64,000 nucleotides of DNA from Bacteroidia bacterium. Its GTDB lineage: Bacteria; Bacteroidota; Bacteroidia; Cytophagales; Cyclobacteriaceae. The notes under the pieces are model-generated. The model had not been told where the DNA came from. It saw only the letters and a list, made by a program, of their open reading frames with translations, and did not search any database. Positions 24,972 to 33,657 of this stretch are shown here, one piece after another (positions within the stretch are counted from its first letter, which is position 1; every line of letters starts with the position of its first letter). Where the stretch lies: positions 1 through 64,000 of the forward strand of contig JAUIAO010000033.1 of the NCBI GenBank assembly GCA_030425425.1, written 5' to 3'. The position numbers and the translations under genes were made by a program.

Positions 24972-26164
24972 GTGATGTACAGTCAAAATACCTGGTAGAT
25001 CAGCGTGGTTATTTTGGAAAGTTTGGCGGAGCATATATTCCGGAAATGCTTTACCCAAACGTGGAGGAATTGAAATCACAATATCTGGAAATCATGAATT
25101 CACATGCTTTCAGAACTGATTTTGTGAAGTTATTGAAAGATTATGTTGGTCGTCCAACACCTCTGTATCATGCATCCAGATTGTCTGAGGTAGTCGGTGC
25201 AAAAGTTTATTTGAAGCGTGAGGACTTGTGCCACACCGGAGCACATAAAGTGAACAATACCATTGGACAGATTTTGATGGCACAGGCATTGGGAAAAAAA
25301 CGGATCATCGCAGAGACTGGAGCTGGTCAGCATGGAGTGGCCACTGCCACAGTTTGTGCTTTGATGGGGCTAGAATGTACGGTCTATATGGGTGAAATTG
25401 ATATGGCTCGTCAGAAACCAAACGTGGAAAGAATGAAGATTCTGGGAGCGGAGGTGCGTCCTGCGACAAGTGGAAGCAAAACACTTAAAGATGCGACTAA
25501 TGAAGCCATGCGCCATTGGATTAATAACCCTAAAGACACGCATTACATCATTGGCTCTGTTGTTGGGCCACATCCTTACCCAGATATGGTCGCCAGATTT
25601 CAATCTGTGATTAGTGAAGAGATCAAGTGGCAACTGGAAGAAAAAGAAGGCAAAGAAGATCCTGATTACGTATTTGCTTGTGTAGGTGGAGGAAGCAATG
25701 CAGCTGGGGCTTTTTACCATTATGTGGATAAAGAAAACGTGAAACTGGTGGCTATTGAAGCTTCTGGGTTGGGGAATGATTCTGGTAAATCTGCCGCAAC
25801 CACCGCATTAGGTAAAGAAGGTGTACTACACGGAAGTAGAAGTTTGCTCATGCAAACGGAAGACGGTCAGGTAGTGGAACCATACAGCATTTCAGCAGGA
25901 TTGGATTATCCGGGAATCGGTCCGTTCCATGCACATTTGTTTGACTCAGGAAGAGCAATGTTTGTAGGAGCTACGGATGAGGAAGCCATGAATGCAGGTG
26001 TTGAGTTGAGTAAGCTGGAAGGAATTATTCCTGCTGTGGAAAGTGCTCATGCACTTGCAGCGCTTCATAAGGTTGATTTCAAACCAACTGATATCGTAGT
26101 AGTAAACCTGTCAGGAAGAGGGGATAAGGATTTGGAGACATATATCAAGTGGGGGAAGTATTAG
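24968..26164 (+). CDS. trpB: tryptophan synthase beta subunit
   Basis: A 398-aa PLP enzyme condensing indole with serine. Lys in [13 protein letters not shown] (about residue 92) holds PLP; the phosphate loop is [10 protein letters not shown], the substrate loop is [10 protein letters not shown] and the C-terminus has [13 protein letters not shown]. This is the TrpB1 type that pairs with TrpA. The start overlaps trpF by 4 bp. Length is normal. Confidence 0.96.
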   Translation: MSDVQSKYLVDQRGYFGKFGGAYIPEMLYPNVEELKSQYLEIMNSHAFRTDFVKLLKDYVGRPTPLYHASRLSEVVGAKVYLKREDLCHTGAHKVNNTIGQILMAQALGKKRIIAETGAGQHGVATATVCALMGLECTVYMGEIDMARQKPNVERMKILGAEVRPATSGSKTLKDATNEAMRHWINNPKDTHYIIGSVVGPHPYPDMVARFQSVISEEIKWQLEEKEGKEDPDYVFACVGGGSNAAGAFYHYVDKENVKLVAIEASGLGNDSGKSAATTALGKEGVLHGSRSLLMQTEDGQVVEPYSISAGLDYPGIGPFHAHLFDSGRAMFVGATDEEAMNAGVELSKLEGIIPAVESAHALAALHKVDFKPTDIVVVNLSGRGDKDLETYIKWGKY

Positions 26165-26247
26165 AGGGTAGTAAATAGTGTACAGTGAATAGTATTTAGT
26201 AGTTGAAATTAAAGCGTAAGGCGTTGAGCGAATTGCGTAAAGCGAAA

Positions 26248-27021
26248 ATGAATAGAATAGATCAGGCATTTATAGATAAAAAGAAGGATTTACTCAATGT
26301 GTATTTCACGGCAGGATACCCCAATTTGAATGATACATTAGAAATTGCCAAAGGCATTGAGAAAGGCGGAGCGGATTTGATTGAAATCGGAATCCCGTTC
26401 TCTGATCCCGTGGCAGATGGGCCAACCATTCAAGAGAGCTCCACAAAAGCTTTGGCATCAGGTATGACCTTGAAGTTGTTGTTTGAGCAACTGAAAGATC
26501 TTCGAAAAGATGTAACACTTCCGGTGTTACTGATGGGGTATATCAACCCAGTAATGCAATACGGGTTTGAAGCATTCTGTCAGAAATGCCAGGAAGTAGG
26601 TGTGGATGGCTTGATTTTGCCGGATTTGCCGATGTACGAATATGAGGAAATGTATAAAGCCGTATTGGAAAAATATGGGCTTTATAATGTCTTTCTGATC
26701 ACACCTCAGACTTCAGAGGAACGCATTCGCAAAATAGATGAACTAAGCAAAGGATTCATTTATATGGTTTCTTCAGCGAGTACCACTGGTGCTAAATCTG
26801 GAATCTCAGAGGAGCAAATCGAATATTTCGAAAGAGTGAAAGCCATGAATCTGAAAAATAAACTGCTGATTGGTTTCGGGATATCAAATCATGAAACTTT
26901 CAGCAAAGCATGTTCTTATGCAGATGGTGCAATAATCGGGAGTGCTTTTATCAAGCTAGTTACTGTAGACGCATCCTCATCAAATATCCAACAATATATC
27001 CAATCAGTTAAAAACCCATAA
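26248..27021 (+). CDS. trpA: tryptophan synthase alpha subunit
   Basis: A 257-aa TIM-barrel that releases indole from indoleglycerol phosphate for TrpB. The catalytic Glu and Asp are in LIEIGIPFSDPVADGP (Glu about residue 48, Asp about 59), with the phosphate loop at GFGISNHE and GAIIGSAF. The frame extends to a TTG at 26203, but ATG 26248 (MNRIDQAF) gives the normal family N-terminus. It lies 83 bp after trpB, and aroF follows after 2 bp. Confidence 0.95.
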   Translation: MNRIDQAFIDKKKDLLNVYFTAGYPNLNDTLEIAKGIEKGGADLIEIGIPFSDPVADGPTIQESSTKALASGMTLKLLFEQLKDLRKDVTLPVLLMGYINPVMQYGFEAFCQKCQEVGVDGLILPDLPMYEYEEMYKAVLEKYGLYNVFLITPQTSEERIRKIDELSKGFIYMVSSASTTGAKSGISEEQIEYFERVKAMNLKNKLLIGFGISNHETFSKACSYADGAIIGSAFIKLVTVDASSSNIQQYIQSVKNP

Positions 27022-27023
27022 TC

Positions 27024-28025
27024 ATGATCATACAATTAGCCCCGGAAATTACCTCAGACCAAAGAGAGGCTTTAAAAACCCAGATTTCTTCATTGAAATA
27101 CAAAACCAATGAAGTGAGAACGCAGATAGGAGAGTATATCATTGGTATTGGCAAAGAGAAGTTTGATGTCAGGAATATCGGTCATCTACCGGGAATTAAA
27201 GACATCCACATCGTTTCAGATGATTACAAACTGGTTTCACGAAAGTGGAAAGTAAACCAAACAACCATTGATCTAGGTGATGGTGTGTTGATTGGTGATG
27301 GACATTTTGCTTTGATGGCTGGTCCTTGTAGTATAGAAGGTGAGGAAAATATTGTAAAAACAATCAATCACCTGAAAGAAAATGGTGTTCAGATCATGCG
27401 TGGTGGAGTCTTCAAACCAAGAAGCTCTCCATACTCGTTCCGAGGAATGGGAATTGAAGGTTTGAAACTGTGGTATCAATTGGCTCGTGAAAACGGAATC
27501 AAAATCGTAACAGAGGTTATGCAGGTTTCTCAGATTGAGGAGATGCATGACTATGTGGATATGTTTCAAGTTGGTGCTAGAAACACGCAAAATTTCAACT
27601 TGCTGGATGAACTTGGGAAAGTCGATAAAGCGGTCATGATCAAGCGTGGTATTTCTGGAACCATTGACGAATTGTTATATAGTGCGGAATATGTGTTTTC
27701 TGGAGGGAATGAGAAGCTTTTGCTGTGTGAGCGTGGAATCAGAACTTATGAGAGAGCTTCTAGAAATACGTTTGATATCAATGCTATTCCGATTTTGAAA
27801 GAAAAAACGCATTTGCCGGTGATTGCCGATCCATCCCACGGTGTGGGTATCAGAGATCATGTAGAGCCGGTGGCTTTGGCATCAACAGTTGCTGGGGCAG
27901 ATGGAGTGATATTTGAGATACATGAGAAGCCAGAGAAAGCTTTTTCTGATGGTCAGCAAACGTTGGACTATGAAGAGTCTGCTAAGTTGATCAGGAAGAT
28001 GAGAGCACTCAGGGAACTTGTATGA
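27024..28025 (+). CDS. aroF: 3-deoxy-7-phosphoheptulonate (DAHP) synthase
   Basis: A 333-aa class I-beta DAHP synthase, joining PEP and erythrose-4-phosphate at the head of the shikimate pathway. Residues 1 to about 75 form a ferredoxin-like regulatory domain as in the Thermotoga enzyme; the barrel carries AGPCSIEGEENIV, MRGGVFKPRSSPYSFRG and PVIADPSHGVG. There is no chorismate mutase fusion. It sits 2 bp after trpA, so the shikimate entry step is controlled along with the trp operon. Feedback by aromatic amino acids through the N-terminal domain is known for the class and inferred here. Confidence 0.93.
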   Translation: MIIQLAPEITSDQREALKTQISSLKYKTNEVRTQIGEYIIGIGKEKFDVRNIGHLPGIKDIHIVSDDYKLVSRKWKVNQTTIDLGDGVLIGDGHFALMAGPCSIEGEENIVKTINHLKENGVQIMRGGVFKPRSSPYSFRGMGIEGLKLWYQLARENGIKIVTEVMQVSQIEEMHDYVDMFQVGARNTQNFNLLDELGKVDKAVMIKRGISGTIDELLYSAEYVFSGGNEKLLLCERGIRTYERASRNTFDINAIPILKEKTHLPVIADPSHGVGIRDHVEPVALASTVAGADGVIFEIHEKPEKAFSDGQQTLDYEESAKLIRKMRALRELV

Positions 28026-28061
28026 TTAAGAATTAGTAAATTGCTGATAAACTGAATTAGT

Positions 28062-28343
28062 ATGGATAGTGATATTTTGAAAATTTTGAATGAAGACTTG
28101 ATAGAGCTTCGTCAGATGGTTAGGTTGTCTGAACAGAGATTAGACCTACAGAGAGAGGAGTTGAACCTTCATACTGCGGAATTTAAAAAGATGAATGAGA
28201 AGTGGGAGAAGCAACAAGAACAGATTGAACTTCATACAGAAATACTGAATCAACATAAAGCTGGCTTTGAAATTCTATTTAAAAAAATGGAGCAAATGGG
28301 AGATAACCTAAGTGGTGAAATCAACAAGCTTAAGAATGGTTGA
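28062..28343 (+). CDS. small coiled-coil protein
   Basis: A 93-aa, highly charged protein with continuous heptads (MDSDILKILNEDLIELRQ, then QREELNLHTAEFKKMNEKWE), predicted to be one long coiled coil. No signal peptide or membrane helix. It follows aroF by 36 bp on the same strand and precedes phhA. It might assist oligomerisation of a partner; no function can be assigned. Confidence 0.6.
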   Translation: MDSDILKILNEDLIELRQMVRLSEQRLDLQREELNLHTAEFKKMNEKWEKQQEQIELHTEILNQHKAGFEILFKKMEQMGDNLSGEINKLKNG

Positions 28344-28409
28344 AAATATCAGTTGGCGAGTATTCCTATCTTTACATATCATTTAACCCCAAAACCCAAA
28401 TAAACTGTT

Positions 28410-29153
28410 ATGAAGCAGATTTATAACAATTACACCCCTGAGGATTTTGAGGTTTGGCGCATATTGTATGATCGTCAGATCCAAAATTTGCCCAAGGCGG
28501 CAAGTAAAGCACATCTCGAAGGACTGGATAAAGTCAATTTTGTCTCCGAAGAGATTCCAAGTTTTGAGCAAACCAATGAAATTTTGAATGACCTGACAGG
28601 CTGGAGATTGGCTGTAGTTCCGGGAATCGTTCCAGATTACACATTCTTCGAATTGATGTCAAATCGTCGTTTTCCTGCCACCACTTGGCTCAGGAAAATG
28701 AAAGAACTCGATTATCTGGAGGAGCCAGACATGTTTCATGATGTGTTTGCACATGTTCCATTGTTGTCCAATCAGGCGTTCGTAAATTTCCTCGAAGAGC
28801 TGAGTAAAATCGGATTAGGATATGTTGGTAATGACTATGCTATAGAATTACTTTCCAGAATTTACTGGTTTACGGTAGAGTTTGGATTGATTAAGGAAGA
28901 AGCCGGACTAAGAATCTATGGAGCTGGAATATTATCTTCTGCAGGAGAAACCAAGTTTTGCTTATCTGACGAACCTCCAAAATTTGATTTTGATGTACGG
29001 ACCATTGCCAATACCTCATATAGAAAAGACGTATTCCAGGATCGATATTTTGTGATACAAAGTTATGAGCAGCTTTATCAAAGTATTCCCGAAATCAAGT
29101 CCGTTTTAGCTGAAATGGTCAATAAAAGTCAACCTGAAAAGGTGATGGCTTAA
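28410..29153 (+). CDS. phhA: phenylalanine 4-monooxygenase
   Basis: A 247-aa iron- and tetrahydropterin-dependent hydroxylase converting phenylalanine to tyrosine. The iron ligands are visible: His110 and His115 in MFHDVFAHVPLL, and Glu157 in YWFTVEFGL. It is of the monomeric bacterial length without the regulatory ACT domain of animal enzymes. Its position after the trp and DAHP synthase genes groups aromatic amino-acid functions together. A TATCTTTA box (28367-28374) lies 36 bp upstream, and an intrinsic terminator follows. Confidence 0.93.
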   Translation: MKQIYNNYTPEDFEVWRILYDRQIQNLPKAASKAHLEGLDKVNFVSEEIPSFEQTNEILNDLTGWRLAVVPGIVPDYTFFELMSNRRFPATTWLRKMKELDYLEEPDMFHDVFAHVPLLSNQAFVNFLEELSKIGLGYVGNDYAIELLSRIYWFTVEFGLIKEEAGLRIYGAGILSSAGETKFCLSDEPPKFDFDVRTIANTSYRKDVFQDRYFVIQSYEQLYQSIPEIKSVLAEMVNKSQPEKVMA

Positions 29154-29180
29154 TCGCAAAAGATTAGATTTGCATAGGAA

Positions 29181-29207
29181 AGGTTGTGTTATTACACGAC
29201 CTTTTTT
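29181..29207 (+). terminator. intrinsic terminator after phhA
   Basis: AGGTTGTG pairs with CACGACCT (one G-T pair) over a six-base loop, followed by six T. Confidence 0.8.
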
Positions 29208-29272
29208 CATTCCTGTAAACAGCTACCCAAGCTCACCCCACAAAACAGAATTGGTCGAATGGCCTGAATAGA

Positions 29273-29857
29273 ATGAAAGTAGCGATAGTAAAATATAATG
29301 CTGGTAACATCCAGTCTTTGACTTTTGCATTGAACAGACTGGGAGTTGATCCCATTTTGACTGATGATGCTGAAGCTCTAGCCAGTGCAGATAAGGTGAT
29401 TTTCCCAGGTCAGGGAGAGGCAAGTTCTGCGATGAGGAGCTTAAGGGAAAAAGGGTTGGACAAGGTATTGAAGGAATTGCATCAACCATTTTTGGGTATT
29501 TGCCTGGGGATGCAATTGATGTGCACCTCTACGGAGGAAAACAACACTGAATGTCTTGGAATCATTCCGGAAAAGGTTCTCAGATTCCCGGCAGGTGAGG
29601 TGAAAGTACCACACATGGGTTGGAACGATATTGCAAATCTAAAATCGCCAATTTTCACTGATATCAAAGATGGTAGTTATCTGTATTTTGTTCACAGTTA
29701 TTATGTGCCGCAATGTGACTACACAATAGCTTCGAGTGAATATCCAAATGCATTCAGTGCTGCCATTCAAAAAGATAATTATTACGCAATACAGCCACAT
29801 CCTGAAAAGAGTGCTGAGGCAGGAATGAAGCTGCTAGAAAATTTTTTAAAGCTATAG
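29273..29857 (+). CDS. hisH: imidazole glycerol phosphate synthase subunit HisH (glutaminase)
   Basis: A 194-aa class I glutamine amidotransferase that feeds ammonia to HisF. It begins MKVAIVKYNAGNIQSLTFAL; the nucleophile is in GICLGMQLM (about Cys79), and His-Glu is in IQPHPEKS. First of four his genes hisH-hisA-hisF-hisIE; the remaining his genes are outside the window. The stop is 2 bp before hisA. Confidence 0.95.
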   Translation: MKVAIVKYNAGNIQSLTFALNRLGVDPILTDDAEALASADKVIFPGQGEASSAMRSLREKGLDKVLKELHQPFLGICLGMQLMCTSTEENNTECLGIIPEKVLRFPAGEVKVPHMGWNDIANLKSPIFTDIKDGSYLYFVHSYYVPQCDYTIASSEYPNAFSAAIQKDNYYAIQPHPEKSAEAGMKLLENFLKL

Positions 29858-29859
29858 TT

Positions 29860-30576
29860 ATGAGAATAATACCTGCAATCGACATCATTGGCGGAAGCTG
29901 TGTGCGCCTTACAAAAGGAGATTATAATGAAATGAAGGTGTATTCCAGTGTGCCGGCAGAAATCGCTCAGGAATTTGAAAAAGCAGGGATTAAAAACCTT
30001 CATGTGGTAGATCTGGATGGAGCTAAAGCGAAACATGTGGTGAATCTGGAGACGCTCAGGAGCATCACCGAAAGCACGTCTTTAGATGTTGATTTTGGCG
30101 GAGGGGTGAAGACTCGTGAGGATTTAGAAAAAGTATTTGAGGCTGGAGCCAAACAGGTAACGGCGGGTAGCATAGCGGTGAGTAATCGTGAGGAAGTCAA
30201 AGCCTGGATTGCTGAATTTGGTGCTGAAAAGATCATCCTAGGTGCGGATGTTTTGGATGAGGAAGTAATGGTGCATGGCTGGCAGGTCGGTTCTGGAGAA
30301 AATCTGTTTGAGTTTCTGTCCTACTATGTTGACTTGGGAATTGAATATGTCATTTGCACGGATATCAGTAAAGATGGTGTACTCCAAGGACCAGCGTTTG
30401 ATCTATATGCTAAGATTCAAAAGCAGTTTCCTGAAATGAAGTTGATAGCCAGTGGAGGCGTATCGGGCAAAGGAGATTTGGATCAATTGCTGGACATGGG
30501 AATGTATGCGGCAATAGTTGGGAAGGCTTTTTACGAGGGAAGAGTTTCTCTTGAGGAATTAGCAGAGTTTAATTAG
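29860..30576 (+). CDS. hisA: ProFAR isomerase HisA
   Basis: A 238-aa half-barrel-duplicated TIM barrel that opens the ribose ring of ProFAR. The catalytic Asp8 is in IPAIDIIGGSCVRL and the second Asp is in CTDISKDGVLQGPAFDLY; the phosphate loops read FGGGVKTRE and ASGGVSGKGD. It follows hisH directly. A 132-bp gap with strong pairing potential separates it from hisF. Confidence 0.95.
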   Translation: MRIIPAIDIIGGSCVRLTKGDYNEMKVYSSVPAEIAQEFEKAGIKNLHVVDLDGAKAKHVVNLETLRSITESTSLDVDFGGGVKTREDLEKVFEAGAKQVTAGSIAVSNREEVKAWIAEFGAEKIILGADVLDEEVMVHGWQVGSGENLFEFLSYYVDLGIEYVICTDISKDGVLQGPAFDLYAKIQKQFPEMKLIASGGVSGKGDLDQLLDMGMYAAIVGKAFYEGRVSLEELAEFN

Positions 30577-30595
30577 AATGAAATGTTTATCAAAA

Positions 30596-30658
30596 TCACC
30601 TTTGACCCTGTATCTCTAAAGGGAAAGGTGAAATTATCTGACACCCTTTAGGGCAGGG
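30596..30658 (+). other. structured intergenic RNA between hisA and hisF
   Basis: Two interlocking perfect inverted repeats: TCACCTTT (30596-30603) with AAAGGTGA (30624-30631), and TAAAGGG (30617-30623) with CCCTTTA (30644-30650), extended by CCCTG (30606-30610) with CAGGG (30654-30658). Together they form an H-type pseudoknot or two competing hairpins. No T-run follows, so this is not a simple terminator. The role is unknown. Confidence 0.5.
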
Positions 30659-30708
30659 GTAGATCAGATTGAATTGAGTATATAAAATCGATTTTTAAAG
30701 AGAAATAG

Positions 30709-31464
30709 GTGTTAACAAAAAGAATCATTCCCTGTCTGGATATCAAAGATGGTCGCACCGTGAAGGGCGTCAACTTTGTTGATTTGCGAGACGCTGGAGA
30801 TCCGGTGGAGCTGGCCGAACGCTATACTGTCGAAGGTGCAGACGAGCTGGTATTTCTAGACATTTCTGCAACTCTTGAGAAGAGGAAGACGCTTGTTGAA
30901 TTGGTGAGAAAAGTAGCGGAGGCAATTCATATTCCATTTACGGTGGGAGGAGGAATTAGCTCTGTAGAAGATGTGCGAGCATTACTCAATGCAGGTGCAG
31001 ACAAAGTTTCTGTAAATTCATCGGCAGTAAAGCGACCAGAATTAGTGAATGAGATTAGTCTTGAGTTTGGTGCGCAGTGTCTTGTTGTGGCTGTTGATAG
31101 CAGAAGAGTAGGAGAGGTTGATTTAGTACATACACATGGTGGTACTAAGCCTACTGAGCTAGAAACCATTTCATGGATCAAAGAGGTGGCGGAGCGTGGT
31201 GCAGGAGAGATTTTACTGACAAGCATGGATCATGACGGCACCAAAGCGGGTTTTGCAGATGAGCTGACACGGAAAGTAAGTGAAGCGGTGAACATACCTG
31301 TAATAGCTTCCGGTGGAGGAGGAAATGAAAAGCATTTCCTTGATGTATTCCAAGACGGAAAAGCTGATGCAGCTTTGGCAGCCAGCATTTTCCACTACAA
31401 AGAGGTGGAGATCATGCACCTCAAAAATGAATTGAAAAACAAAAACATTCCAATAAGAATCTGA
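30709..31464 (+). CDS. hisF: imidazole glycerol phosphate synthase subunit HisF (cyclase)
   Basis: A 251-aa TIM barrel making IGP and AICAR from PRFAR with ammonia from HisH. The start is GTG at 30709 ([19 protein letters not shown] follows), with Asp11 in CLDIKD and the second catalytic Asp in [25 protein letters not shown] is the phosphate loop. The stop and the hisIE ATG overlap by one base. It is separated from hisA by the structured 132-bp gap. Confidence 0.95.
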   Translation: MLTKRIIPCLDIKDGRTVKGVNFVDLRDAGDPVELAERYTVEGADELVFLDISATLEKRKTLVELVRKVAEAIHIPFTVGGGISSVEDVRALLNAGADKVSVNSSAVKRPELVNEISLEFGAQCLVVAVDSRRVGEVDLVHTHGGTKPTELETISWIKEVAERGAGEILLTSMDHDGTKAGFADELTRKVSEAVNIPVIASGGGGNEKHFLDVFQDGKADAALAASIFHYKEVEIMHLKNELKNKNIPIRI

Positions 31465-32057
31465 TGGCTCTAGATTTTGAAAAAGGAGGCGGGTTATTGC
31501 CTGCAATCATACAAGACGACACTACAGGTAAAGTGCTAATGCTCGGCTATATGAATGCCGAATCATTGGAGAAAACCAAAGAAACAGGTAAAGTAACATT
31601 CTATAGCCGAAGCAAAAACAGGCTGTGGACCAAAGGAGAAACTTCAAATAACTTTCTGATTGTTAGGTCGATTCTCGAAGACTGTGACAATGATACTTTG
31701 CTAATCAAGGCTGATCCTCAGGGGCCAACCTGCCACACAGGAAGTGATACTTGTTTCGATGAAATCAATAAAGGAGGTATCAGCTTTCTAGATCATTTGA
31801 TGGCTACTATAGAAGATCGCAGAGACAACCCCTCAGACGAATCATACACAGCAAGTCTCTTCAAAAAAGGAGTCAATAAAGTCGCTCAGAAAGTAGGAGA
31901 AGAAGCTGTAGAAGTGGTGATCGAAGCGAAAGATGACAATGATGAGCTTTTCCTCAACGAATCTGCTGATTTGCTTTTCCACTTGATGGTGCTTTTAGCA
32001 CACAAAGGCTATAAGCTGGAAGATGTTGTTAAGGTGCTGGAAGGAAGGCATAAGTAG
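31464..32057 (+). CDS. hisI: bifunctional PRA-CH/PRA-PH (HisIE)
   Basis: A 197-aa fusion of phosphoribosyl-AMP cyclohydrolase (N-terminal, about 1-110) and phosphoribosyl-ATP pyrophosphohydrolase (C-terminal). The cyclohydrolase metal motif [20 protein letters not shown] and SDTCF are visible; the pyrophosphatase half has [20 protein letters not shown] and [14 protein letters not shown]. The fusion order is the common bacterial one. It starts one base before the hisF stop and is the last his gene here; no clear terminator follows. Confidence 0.95.
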   Translation: MALDFEKGGGLLPAIIQDDTTGKVLMLGYMNAESLEKTKETGKVTFYSRSKNRLWTKGETSNNFLIVRSILEDCDNDTLLIKADPQGPTCHTGSDTCFDEINKGGISFLDHLMATIEDRRDNPSDESYTASLFKKGVNKVAQKVGEEAVEVVIEAKDDNDELFLNESADLLFHLMVLLAHKGYKLEDVVKVLEGRHK

Positions 32058-32124
32058 TTACACGAAATTGGTTGATGAATGTCAAGGTGACTGACTTCAC
32101 TGACAGTTTTCATTTTTCAAACCA

Positions 32125-32300
32125 GCGTTTTTCTGATTTTCACGTGCGTTTCTCTCATTTTTTTGTGCGTTTTTGTGATTTTCAGAAGCGTTTCTCTAAT
32201 TATTTGATCCGTTTTTCAGGTTTCTAAGAGCGTTTCTCCGACTTATGGATGCGGTTTTGTGGTTCCCTGATGCGGTTTTATGATTTTGTGATGCGGTTCA
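32125..32300. repeat. nine tandem degenerate 21-bp repeats with phased T-tracts
   Basis: Units begin with GCG (once CCG) at 32125, 32146, 32167, 32188, 32209, 32230, 32251, 32272 and 32293, exactly 21 bp apart. The consensus is close to GCGTTTCTCTGATTTTCAGAT: two T-rich blocks about 10 bp apart, in step with the helix. In one plus-strand frame it reads as heptads R-F-[SC]-x-F-x-x from an ATG at 32075 to a TAA at 32224 (50 codons), then continues in the same frame after the stop. It lies between hisIE and the convergent broken DUF4350-like gene. Units are diverged but the period is perfect, suggesting the spacing is what matters. Confidence 0.85.
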
Positions 32301-32348
32301 GTATTATTAAAGTGAGTTGAAAAGATTCGACTACTGGATTTGTGAAAA

Positions 32349-33587
32349 TCACTCCTCATCCAACCAATGAATGAGATTCAATAACAAATCCTTATTGTTT
32401 TTGGCTTTTGGGTGAGACAGTCCCATGGTCATCATGCTGAGACCCCAGCTGAGCTGGCTGGTAAACATCATCGCCTCGCCAGATACCACCACTTTTCCTT
32501 CACCAAAATTCAGATAAGCGAGCTGCGAGTATCCATCAATGCTATATGGTTTTTCTCCTTCGAACTGCCAGGCGCGCTGTGGTTCATATTGCCCATAGGT
32601 TCCATGGAAAGTAAGCAGGGAAGTAGCGGAATCCGGAATGGTAAAAGCCTGACCAGTGAAAGTTAGAATTCAATCTATTCCCTTGCTTAGCTCAGTGTCT
32701 TCCAACATGCTATTTGCCTTGGTAAACAGGTCAAAGTTGTTGATGGTATCCATCACAAAGCCATTTTCAAACTCAACTCCAAACTGAGCAGCCAGATCTT
32801 TTGCAGCGCCACCAAATGGCATATGATCTGCAATCAGCATCAATGAGCCTCCCGTGCTCACCCAGTCTTTTACAGCGGCAATTTCAGCCTCTGCAAATGC
32901 GGAAAATGTTGGGTTAGACCAATCTTTAACATTTTTCTCATGAATGGCATTAGAGATGACTAATATCTCTACATTTTCCAGAGATTCTTTGGAGAATTCC
33001 TCTTCAAATGAATCAGTTTTATAACCATCATTTCTCATTAGTTTGCCAAATCCCCAATACAATCCATCGAGTCGGTGGAAGTTATTATGCGCTTCATCCA
33101 GGTAGATTGTTGGGCCTTCATTTTTTGAATAAGCCAGACTGTTAATCTCCGGATCATAGAATTTGTCAGGTGCTTGTGGTTTCAGGGGAGCATTTAATAA
33201 AGAAAGCAAAACAGAGAAAATGATGAGGGTGTCGCTTGTTAAGAGCGACTCACTCAGTTTCAGGTTAGAAATAGTGTTCAGAATAATGATTAGACTACAA
33301 ATAGTAAATACACCATAGATGACAGGGTTGGAATCCATGACGATCATTGGTGCAGTGATCAGTGCTATCAATGTGGCAATGGCTGTGAGTACTTTTAGTC
33401 CTTTGAACAGCCCTGTTTTACTTAACTTGATCGACTGGAAGCAATGAATCGAGTTGGAGACAAGGCCTACCAGGAGTAATGCGGGAATGTAAAAGAATAG
33501 TTGATTTGGATACCCAGTCAATCGGATGAGGATACCAATGATCATTGCAATTAGAGCTATGATCACAGTAATTTTAGTGGCTCTCAT
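32349..33587 (-). pseudogene. DUF4350-like membrane protein interrupted by an in-frame stop
   Basis: The frame from ATG 33587 reads 305 codons to TGA at 32670-32672, then stays open in the same frame for another 106 codons (from ILTFTGQAFTIPDSATSLLT) to a second TGA at 32349-32351. The second part continues the protein normally (PQRAWQFEGEKPYSIDGYSQ, KVVVSGEAMMFTSQLSWGL). The whole would be about 412 aa: four to five membrane helices in the first 130 residues, then a GATase-like DUF4350 domain (TIYLDEAHNNFHRLDG, STGGSLMLIADHMPFGGA). The stop replaces one codon in GID-stop-ILTF, explained by a single CGA-to-TGA change. The 305-residue product may still be made. Confidence 0.8.
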
Positions 33588-33657
33588 TAGTCATTTAGGT
33601 TAGTGGAGGAAAAACGTGAAAAGACACTATTGATTGTGCAAAGTGAGTTTTTATTCC

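Noticed and set aside
29165-29172. TAGATTTG as a promoter after phhA
   Set aside because: It matches TAnnTTTG but is placed immediately before a terminator, with no TTG box and no small gene between.
32125-32300. CRISPR array
   Set aside because: The units are contiguous with no spacers, the repeats are diverged and no cas genes are near.
32670-32672. TGA as selenocysteine codon
   Set aside because: No selenoprotein family, no selenocysteine insertion hairpin seen; a nonsense change from CGA is simpler.
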